Of a stretch of DNA of 57,884 nucleotides, positions 1-12,000 are shown one piece after another. Each line of letters begins with the position of its first letter. Positions within the stretch are counted from its first letter, which is position 1. The translations under genes were made by a program, and so were the position numbers. Origin of the DNA: an uncultured bacterium (lineage in GTDB: Bacteria > Cyanobacteriota > Vampirovibrionia > Gastranaerophilales > JAILCC01); the NCBI GenBank assembly GCA_949283935.1, contig CASDUJ010000034.1:1-57884 (forward strand), in the 5' to 3' direction. The notes under the pieces were generated by a model. The model ran no database searches. It worked only from the letters and a program-made list of their open reading frames with translations, and had not been told where the DNA came from.

Positions 1-3000
1 CATAATCCGCTATCCAAATCAAAAGTAGAACCAAAAGGACATACGGTACACTTTTCTCCATCCCAATAAGGAATATTTTCATTATCCCAAAAACAAGTTA
101 AGCAAGTATTTAATGCTAAATCATAAATATTATCGCAAACACATGCAGGATAAGCACCTGTTGCATCAATTGGACAAGAGAAAGTTTCACAAGAATTACC
201 ATTCCAGAAAGTATCAACCGGACAAGGTTCACAAATATTATTTGTAGAATTATAAATTGGGGTTTCGCCATTTACTGAACAATCACAATTTGGATATTTT
301 CCTGTTGCTTCAGCAGGACAACAAATTGTTTCAGAGCTACAACCTGCTGTAGCAGGAGCACCTTCTGGCATATTTTTTAATTGAGGATATTCGCTACAAG
401 AAAAACACCAAGTATTATCATCCCAATCAACGTATATAGAAGTACCCTTAGAACGTTTCATTTCTGCAGTAGTTTTAGGTTCACCATTTATACAAGTTCC
501 TGTATTCTTGCATAAACCTAATATGTAATTATTTGAACTATTCCAATAACTATTAGTAATAGTACCCGAAGAAATTCCAACCAAACCACCAAAACCTGAA
601 GTAACAGTTGGAGAAACAGAAGTAGAACCTGCATCGTTTACGCAAATAACTTTGGCATTCGTTGTATTTCTAAAATCATACTCATCTTTTGACATTGTTG
701 GATAAAAATATCTATCAAAAGCTATTCCTGCAGAATATTCTGCACTCGACCAAAGTCTAAATGAAGCTCCAGAAGTAACATCTGCATCAGATGCCACACC
801 TGTAAGTAAGAAATTCCATAATTCTTTATCAGCTACTTCAAGTGCATTAAATTCACAGCAACCTTCTTGACTAGTATTAGTGCAAATCGTACTACAATTA
901 TAATTTGTATTATAAATTTGATTCATTATTGCCATTAATTCAGCCATCGTTGGTAGTCTTTTACCTTGATCAGCACAATATTTTGCAGCACCTGCCCAAT
1001 AATCATTTTCTAATATACAAGATTTAATACGGTCTGAATTTGAAGTAGCAAATGCTCGACAATCAGATTTAGACAAAGCGGTAGCAGCAACAGGTGAAGT
1101 TAAGCATAAATTGCCAGCATGGTATGAACCTGCGCCACAAACTCCTTCTCCAGGAATAGTACCATCACTTTGAGTAACTTTTCCAACAGAATAACAATTT
1201 GATATATAACCGCTACCACTTGGTAAATTTCCAACCAACCCACCAACATTGTAAATATCAATAGAAGAATTTGCAGTTACATTACCAGTTGCATAAGAAT
1301 CAGACAAAGAAGCATTGCTCGTAGGTAGCATAAATCCAACAAGACCACCTACCACAGGTTTTCTTGTTGTAGTAACTTCAACATTACCTGTTGCAAAAGA
1401 TTTTTTAACATGGCTATCTAAAGTACCAATCAATCCACCTACGTGGCTATTATTTTCATTACCTTCAGATGCAACAGCATTAGAAGTAACTTTTACATTA
1501 CCTGTAGCATATGATTTTTCAAGATTGGAACTAGATCCAACACTTCCGGCCAAACCTCCTACATCAATCTGTTTTGAAGCTTCTGCTTCTATATTTGCAT
1601 TGGAATATAAATTAGAGAAAGTACTACCTTCAACACTTCCAACAAAACCTCCGGTGAAATTATGTCCTTGAGAATTTGATATTATCGTGCCACTTTTTAC
1701 ACTAGAAGCATCAACAGTTGAACTTTGAATTGTTCCTATCAAACCACCTATAGACAATAAATCGCTGGAACTTGTTACATTAATATTGACATTTTCTGCA
1801 TAAGAATTTGATAAATTAGAATTTTCAAGAATCCTACTCGCTAAAGAACCAACGTATGAATAATTATTAACTGTATCTTTGAATGTTACATTTATGTCAA
1901 CATTTTTTACATAAAGATTTGTTAATGTAGCATTTTTAACAAGTCCTAAAACACTTACATCTGAAGCATTTGTTGTTATGTCTATGTCGACATTTTCAAC
2001 TCCTAATTTTCTTATAATAGCAGAAGGATTAATTAATCTAAACAAACCTTGTGCTTGTTGACCAGTATAGTTAGGTCGGTTAATTACAAGATTAGTAATT
2101 TTATGATTATTACCATCAAACACACCAACAAATCCACTACTATCGTTGTCTGCAATAGGTACCCAACCTTCATTTGTATTAAATTGAGGTAGGCTTATAA
2201 AGTCTGACAAATCAATATCATTCATCAAACAATAATTACCATTAAGCGGATAAGAAGCATTATTACCAATTTGAGCCATGTCATCGGCACTAGAAATAGC
2301 TATATAACCATTTTCACAAGTCCCTATTTTATTGTCTAAAACGCAGCTATAACCATCTTTATCAAGAGAACTGCCTACCGGACATGTTGCACAACGCAAA
2401 TCACAATTATTAGCTGTTGGTGCATTTGCAGGCATACCTTTTAATTGCGGATAATTATCGCAAACAAAACACCAATCATCGACTTTCCAATTTACAAACA
2501 CAGTATCTGTAGGTGTTTTATGCAATTGTTCAGTAGTTTTAGGTGAATTAGGCGCACATTGACCACCATAATACCAATCTGAAAAACAAGGAGGGTAACT
2601 ACCTGATGGATTTTTTGTTGAATCATAATAGTTATTAACCAAAGTTCCGCCATCAAGCATACCTACTAATCCTGCTGCAGGATAGTATCCAGATGAAAGA
2701 TTTCCGGCAAAATATGAATTTAAGATTGTACCTCCTGTCATATAAGCAGTAAGTCCGCCTACCCATTCGCCACCATTTAAGGAGCCCGTAGAGTAAGAAT
2801 TGGCAATCTCACCACCTCTCATATAACCTACTAAACCACCTGTGTACATGTAGCCGGAAGTATTAACAGTAGAAAAGCTGTTAGAAATTTTACCATTTAA
2901 GCGTCCAATCAAACCACCAATTTCTTCAGGCATTTCATAAACATTATTTGTTGTAATTGAACCTGTCGCATAAACATTTTTCATTTCACCTGTAAATTCA

Positions 3001-6000
3001 CCAGCAACGGCGCCAACATATTTAGGAGCATCAATAAGAACATTTTCAACAGCTAAGTCGTTTATTGTACCTGAAACAGAACCAAACAAACCTTGATAGT
3101 ATCCGTTTGGGCGATTAATTTTTAAGTTTGCAATTTTATAACCGTTACCTTCAAAAGTTCCTGAGAAAACAGAGTTAGCATTAGCATTTTTGTTAGCTAC
3201 AGGAACCCAACCTTCTCCTTCTGAGAAGTAATCCAAACTTATATCTTGCATTAAACAATAATTACCATCTACAGGATAAGAAGTATTATTTCCTATTTGA
3301 GCTAAATCTTCTGCATAATAAATAGCAATTGCTCCACTTGGACAATTTTTGTATTCAGCATCATTAACACAAGAATTGTTGACCATAGTAGTTCCTGCAG
3401 GGCAAATTACGCAATGCTGGTTACAAGAATTAGAAGAAGGAGCCCCATCTGGCATATTTTTCAAAACAGGATACGCAGAACAATTAAAACACCAATTATC
3501 CGTTGACCAATGAGTATAAACTCTAGAACTAGGAGTTTGATAAAGTTCTGTTGTGCTTTTAGCAATTACAGAACTATTTGGATTATTTCCACTTGCTGGC
3601 AAACCAGTATTCACAGTAGAATCAAAATAAGAATTTTTAATAGTTAAAACACTTTTATCTGTATGTTCATTACCAATAAACGCGCCTTTTATTGTGGAAC
3701 TTGTACCGGTTCCTAAAACATATCCGTAAGAATAAGAATTTGTTACATATCCATCGTTAGCGATATTTCCAATAAATCCGCCTATACTAAGATTAGCACC
3801 TTTTGCACTAACAGTTCCGCCAGAATAACAGTCTAAGATACTAGGAACTGCAGAACCTACAAAGCCACCCGCCAAAACATGTTCAGCATTATTTACAGTA
3901 ACATTTCCAATTGCAAATGAGTGACTAACAGAAGAACCCTCTTCAAAAGTTGCAGCCACACCACCAGCAAAAGCAGTATTTCCATTTGTAGAAGCAGTTA
4001 CATTACCAGTTGAGTAACAATTTAAAATTGAGCCGTAAGTACCGCCGACCAAACCTCCAGCCCAAACATTTGAAGTACTATCAGTAGCCGCACCGAAAGA
4101 TTTAACCTCTACATCACCTATGGCATAAGAATTTGTTACAGAACAAGAATTTGCATATATAGTCCCAATCAATCCACCGGCATGAACTGTATGAGATTCA
4201 CTTTCAGCATTTACAGTACCTGTAGCGTAACAATCTGATATAGTTCCTCCTTCTCTTATGCTACCGATAAGTCCTCCTGCAGATATATCGCCAGAATAAA
4301 TCGCAATAACAGCACCTGCGGCGTAGGAATTTGACACATCTGCTTCTTTAGCAACACCTATCAAACCACCAACAGAAATTCCACCACTAACCAATCCGGT
4401 AGCATTGCTATTTTTTAAATTAATTTCTTTTACTTGTCCAATTAATCCACCTGTAGCGTCCAAACCAACAACACTTCCGTTCGCATAAGAACTATTTACT
4501 TCTGCGCCATCTTCTGCAACATAACCTATTAAGCCGCCTGCATTTGAACTAGTTACACTAATATTACTAGTTGAATGACAATTATCAATTCTGCCACCTT
4601 GATATACAGAACCAATTAATCCACCACCTTGTCCATCAGCAAGAACTTCTCCAGAACTAGAACAATTAGAATAATTAGAATAATTTGAACGTCCAACTAA
4701 CCCGCCTGCATCAGATACATCCGCTGTAACATTAGAATTCGCGGAACAAGTCGTAAAAGTCGAAGAATTAGAATGTCCAACAAGACCGCCTGCATTTGTA
4801 CCTATTGAAGAAACCTCTACATTAGAAGAAACATCTGTTACTGTTGAGCTGCCTGCATATCCGACCAAAGCACCAACATTATTTGCTGCATCTATTGTAG
4901 AACCTTCAATAACAAGATTTTTAAAAGTAGCATTGTTCGCATAACCAAACAAACCTTGATTATCTGAAGTTGTACGATTAATATATAATCCAACAATCTT
5001 ATGGTTATTACCATTAAATGTCCCTTTAAATGGTTGATTAACCGTTCCTATAGGATACCAACCTGAACCAGATAGATATTCCGGAGTATTTATGCCTAAT
5101 TTACTCAAACCTTCATAAAAAGCAACCAAACCATTATCAACGGACATAGACGAAATATCTATATCATTCATTAAGCAATAACTTCCATCAAGCGGATAAG
5201 AACGATGATAACCAATACGAGCCAAATCTTCAACTGAATAAATAGCTATAGCTCCTTCAGGACAAGTGCCGACTGCAGAATCAAGGATACAAGAATTTTC
5301 TTCAAAATGAGTTCCAGCAGGGCAAGAGACACAACGGTTTTCGCAAACAGTAGCATCTGGAGCACCATTAGGCATATTTTTCAAAACAGGATAATCATCA
5401 CAAGCAAAACACCAATCATCAGTTAACCATCCGACATAAACTTCATCGGTAGGAGTAGCATAAAGTTCTTGTGTAGTTTTACCAACAGAACCATAATCAT
5501 TAAACCCACACCCAACATTTTGTCCTGTAGTAATTTTATCAAAATAAGAATTTACTATAACTGCACCACCAGCATAGTTGTCACCTACAAGACCACCAAC
5601 ATAATTAGTATTTGCAGCTACAACATTTCCAGTAGCATAACTATTTTCAATTTTATCATATGCTCTACCGATTAAACCTCCGACACCATCACCGGATCCT
5701 GTAACATTTCCCGTAGCATAACTATTTGAGATTTTAGAACCTTCTGCCGCTAATCCAATTAAACCACCAACTTTAGAATTTTCACCTGTAACATTACCTG
5801 ATGCAAAGCAATTTAGGATTTTAGATTGATTTCCCATTGCACAGCCGACAAGACCGCCTACATTATCTGTACCATTTACAGTAGCAGTAGAGTAAGTATA
5901 GCTAATATTTACAGGGTCTACATTACCAACTACACCACCAACATTTGATAAGCCATTAACCTCTCCAGCAGTATAAACTCTCGAAATATTACCACTCGCA

Positions 6001-9000
6001 TAACCAAATAATAAACCAGCATAAGAACCAGCATCAACTGTACCATTAGCTGAACAATTAGTCACAGAAGTATTAGAAGCATAGCCTGCCAACAGACCAA
6101 CATAATCTTTTGCAACAATATTTCCTTCAATATCAAGATCTGTAATATTTGCGAGATAAACAGAACCAAACAAACCTTGAGAACTTAAATTAGGTCTATT
6201 AATATACAAGTTGATTATTTTGTGCCCATTTCCATTAAATACACCTGTAAATTTAGCAGTAGTAGTACCTATAGGCAACCAACCCTCATTACTTGTATAA
6301 GGAGTAAGGTCAATATCATCAACTAAACAATAATTGCCATCTAATGGATACCCTAATTCGACACCAATTTTTGCCAAATCATAAGACAAACTAATTGCAA
6401 TAGCTCCATCAGGACAAGTTCCTACGGCAGAATTAAGTATACAAGCTCCTTGAGAATTTTCAGTAGAACCAGGAGGACAATGCGTACACTCAATACCATT
6501 ATGATATGGTTTTGTAGGATCAGCATCAACACAAGAAGCACAACGATTTTCCCAAGGGAAATAAGCAGGAGTATCGACAAAAGCACTACAGTCACAATTA
6601 GGATGAACTCCCACAGAGCCCGGAGGACAATCAGGAGTATAACAAATATTTTGAATAGGATTATAAGATGTTACATTTATATCAATGTCACACACGCAAG
6701 CATCAAAACTACCATGTGCCTCAGGAGGACAACAATTAGCAGCACAATTTTTAGTTTCTGGTGCACCTTTTGGCATATTTTTAAGCAAAGGATATTCGCT
6801 ACAAGAAAAACACCAAATATCCTGACTCCAACTATCATAAATTGCCGGAATAGAAGCCTTTTTCATTTGTGCAGTAGTTTTGGCTATAGCAGTAGAGCAA
6901 TCAGAACTTTGACAAGTATGAATTGAAGACAAAGATGGATTTATAGTTGAATTGTAGTATGAATGTTCTACAGCAACTAAACTTGTATCTGTTTTCATTC
7001 CAATAAATCCAGCCAATCTAGGAGCTATAGGAGAATTTCCTGATACTAAACCATAAGAATATGAATTTCTAACAGAACCATTTGCATTATAAATGTCTCC
7101 TACTAAACCTCCTGCTACAGTGTAACCTTTTGTATCATGGGCATTCATTGTAATATTTGCTGTTACATTACCTTTTGCATAGCAATCAAAAATATTAGCC
7201 GAATTTTTCATGACCCCAACTACACCACCTGCAATACCTTCAAAGTAACTATTTGTGATTTCTACATTACCTGTTGCAAAAGAATTTGTTAAAGTTGTTC
7301 CATCCAATACTCCAACAATACCACCAGCTATAGCTTGCTGCGTAGTACTTACAGCTAAAATATTTCCATTTGCATATGAATTCGAAATAGTTCCATTAGT
7401 TAATAATCCTACCAATCCACCAGCATAAGTAGGGTTCGTTGCATCATTACTTTCTGCGCCAACCTCACTTGAAGAAAAACTATTTTTTACAACAGTAGCA
7501 TTCTCAGAATCTCCCCCTAAAAGTCCACCAACATAATTTTGACCAGTAACTTTTCCTTCGGTACTACAATTATTTAGAACAGATCTTTTAGCTCCGGCAA
7601 CAAGTCCACCAGCCCAAGTAGAATTTGATAAAATTTGGGAATTAGCACGACAATTTTCAATAGTAGTTTCTTCAGCTCTAGAAATTAAAGAAGCAACAAA
7701 TTGATTGTTAGACATATCAGTAATTGTAGCATTTACTGTTAAATTTCTAATTGTTGCATTATAAGTACTTCCAAACAAAGCAGCGTAGCCATTGTACGTT
7801 TTACCTTCTTCTCTATTAATGATTAAATTAGATATTGAATGATTATTACCATCATAAATTCCTTTGAAAGATTTATCATGGACATAATTACCATTATTTG
7901 CATCACCCCAAGTTGCTGTTCCTATAGATTGCCAACCTTCACCTGAAGAATAATCAGCAAGACTTATATCTTTTATCTGGCAATAATTTCCATCTAATGG
8001 GAAATATGGATGATTACCTATTAAAGAAAGATCAAAATCATTTTCAATTATAATATATCCGGTACCACAGTTGTTAAGATTATTTTCTAATCTACAAGCT
8101 CCATCATAATAACGTGTACCAGAAGGACAAGGCTCACAAGTTTTTGTTTTACCATTCCATTTAGGAGTATCTCCTGGACAAGCTGTACAAGCCATAGGAG
8201 ATATATTTGTATTCCAATAAGGAGTAGTTCCCATACAAGGAATACAAGTCATTTTTGTTTCATCCCAATCAGGTGCATCAGCTCCATTTGCTTGATAACA
8301 AGAAATACAATCGCTACCATTCCATATAGGACGATTTTCGCCTGATTCAGGATAAGCTAAATGACAAAGAGTACAAGTATTATCTTCTATTTTATACCCC
8401 GGATTACCTGCAACAGCACGACAATCGCAATTAGGATAAATTCCTGTAACTCCTGAAACCAGAGGACAACAACCGGTTACACAATTATCCGCATTAGGTG
8501 CTCCCTTAGGCATACCCTTCAATACAGGGTAATCTCCACAAGCAAAACACCAATCTACATCTGACCAACCATAATACATACCATTATATCTTGGATTATC
8601 GTAATGAGTCATTTCAATTGTATTTTTACCCAACACATTGGAAATATTAGAGCCTGAAGTCAAATCTGTATTAAAATACCCGCTAAGTATTCCGGTATTT
8701 AAACTTCCAACAAACCCTCCAAAATTAGCTTGTGCTTTAACTTTATTTGCAGCATAAGAATTTGAAACATTACCATTTGTAACTAAACCAATTAAACCAC
8801 CTGCATATCCTACAGTAGAATTACCTCCAACGTAAGATTTAGAATACACATTAACTACAGAACCACTTAATTGATTACCAACAATACCTCCAATATTTTG
8901 AGTTCCACTTACATCTCCAATTGTGTAAGAATTTGAAATAGAACCAGAAAATTGACCAGCTAATCCGCCAACATACATAGTACCATTTACTTGCGCATTA

Positions 9001-12000
9001 GCATACACATAAGAAACACTTGTATCTTCGAGTTTTCCTGCAAGTGCACCTACGTAGTTTGCCCCAGTTACATTGGCATTATCGATACCAAGATTTTTAA
9101 TTACAGCATTTTTTGTATGTCCAAACAAACCCTGATAGAGTTCAGCACTTCTATTAATAACTAAATTCGAAATAACATGTCCATTACCATCTAAAATACC
9201 TGTAAATACATTATCTATGCCGCGAGAATAATTACCAATAGGCTTCCAACCTTCGTCCGAAGAATATCCCAAAAGGTCAATGTCACTAGTTAAACAATAC
9301 TGTCCATCTAAAGGATATGCAGCAATAATACCAATTCTTGCCAAATCAACATCACTATTAATAGCAATCATACCAGCTACACAAGTACCTATATCATTAA
9401 CCAAACGACAACTACCATTTGAAAATTCGGTATTTGCAGGACAAGGAGAACATTGTATTCCATCCCAAGCTGGTTTATCATCAGGACATCCAGAACATTG
9501 TCCTATTTTATTAGCTTCATCCCATTCCCAATAAGGTTTTGTAACATAACCATCTTCAATCATGTCATTTTCAGAACAAGTAATACAAGCATCCAGTTCA
9601 TATCTATAAACAGGTCTGACATTAACAGGATCAGGATTATTTTCCCAATCTCCTTTAGAAGAATCAAAACAAGAAATACATTTATTATCATCAGGGCTCC
9701 AAACAGGAGTTTGTGTATTAACAACATCTCTACAAGATACGCAAATATTTTTATTAGAATCATAATTTTTCATAGGATAACCTGATGCATCCAAATCATT
9801 AACTGCAGAACAATCACAAGCAGGGTGAGTTCCGGTAACTCCTACATAAGCAGGGCAGCAAATAGAAGAACAAAGACTATAAGCTGGAGCTCCTTCAGGC
9901 ATATTTTTCAAAACAGGATAATCTCCACAAGAAAAACACCAATCATCAGAAGACCAACCTGAATAAATGTTTATATAAGCATTGCTATCAGGAGCACGTT
10001 GCATTTCCAAAGTAGTTTTACCATGAACATCATCACAAGAATTGTCTGAAACACTACCACATCCTATATCCATACCGGTAGTTTCTTTGTCATAATAACA
10101 AGAACTGATAGAAACACCTAAATTGACTTTACCAATCAATCCTGCCACATAAACATCAGAAGAATTAACATTTATAGCTCCAGTAGCATATGAATTAATC
10201 ACAGAACCTTTCAGCTCACCTATCAAAGCCCCAGCTAATCTTTCTGCGCTAACATCACCTCGCGCATATGAATTTTCTATAGAAGCCACATCAGAATTAA
10301 CAGCTCCAACAAGTCCTCCTACATTATTTGCAGAAGCAAATACTTGAGCAGTAGAATACGAATTAGATATATTTAAATAATTATTTCCGACTAAACCTCC
10401 TACATAAGAATTACCTGTGACCACACCTTCTGAATAACAATATTCCAAAATCTCATAGTTTTCTCCTACTAAACCACCTACATATCTGTTTCCAACTACT
10501 CTCATTGAAGCGTAAGAATTTGACAATTTATTGTTGTTAGTAGAAGAATAGATTCCTATCAAACCACCTACATAATCATTCCCGAAAACTTCGGCACTAG
10601 AAGATTTAACGGAACAATTTTTTATATCACCACTCGCAGATCCAATAAGACCACCTACAAATCTATCACTACCTACAACAGAACCTGTTGCTGAACAAGA
10701 TTCTATATTAGCTGAAGAACTTCCAGCCAAACCTCCGACATAAGAATCCCCTTCAACATTTACATTAGAAACAACGCTTAAAATACTGCCAGAAACTTGT
10801 CCAGCCAAGCCTCCGACATAGCTAGAACCCGCTACATTACCATTGATGGTTAAGTTACGAATAGCAGCAGAGGTACCTGAAATTTTTCCAAATAAGCCTT
10901 GGTAATTAGCATTGGGGCTATTAATAATCAAATCAGAAATTGTATGGTTATCTCCTTCAAATACTCCTGAGAAAACAGGATTACTTGCATCACTATAATT
11001 ACCTATAGGTACCCACCCTTCATCTTGAATATAATCTGACAAACTAACATCTTTCATTAAACAATATTCACCATCTAAAGGATAAACAACTTTTCCTCCA
11101 ACGGTTTTACCAATTTTTGCTAACTCAGAAGCACTGTTAATAGCAATCATTCCCAGCTTACATTCAGTATTTGTCCACAAATTATTTACTCTACAAACAC
11201 CCAAAGTTTCATCAAATGTTGTATTATGAGGACAAGCCACACATTCAACACCATTCCATATGGGTTTATCTGCCCCATTTAGTTCATAACACGAAACACA
11301 AGTATTATTTTCCGCATTATAAGCAGGAGTACCATCATACTCTAAAGGTGAACAATCGCAAGAACCCAACGTACCAGTGGCTCCTTCGGGGCAACAATGA
11401 GTATAACATATATCGTGAGTTTCAGCGTTTTTAGGCATATTACTTAAAACAGGATAATCGCTACAAGAAAAACACCAATCATCAAAACTCCAACCAACAT
11501 AAACAGAACCATAAGTTCCTTCATAAGCTGCATTTTGCAAATCTTGTGTAATTTTATAAATCACACCAACACAAGCCGTGCCACAAGCTGGCAAAATACT
11601 TTCAGGATGAGTGTCTCTATTCAAATAAACAGATTTAATTTCTTTGGGATTTTCAAGTTTACCTATTAAAACACCCCTTTGAGCACCTGTGCCTGTAACA
11701 GTAGCTTGTGAATAGCTATTAAGCAAAGTACTTTCTGCTTTAAACTCTCCAATTAAACCACCAACCATAGAAGCAGTTTTGCCATTCACTGTGGCTTTAG
11801 AATAAGTATTTCTAACTTCAACTCCTTCAGCTTCACCAATTAGCCCCCCAATAGAAGTTGAATCATTATCTCCGCTAGAAGTAACTATGGAATTAGAATA
11901 AGAATTTGATACAATATTTTTAGCTAAACCAACCAAGCCTCCCACATGCAATTTACCTATTACTTCAGCATCAGAATAACTATGTGTAATAGTTCCTTCA

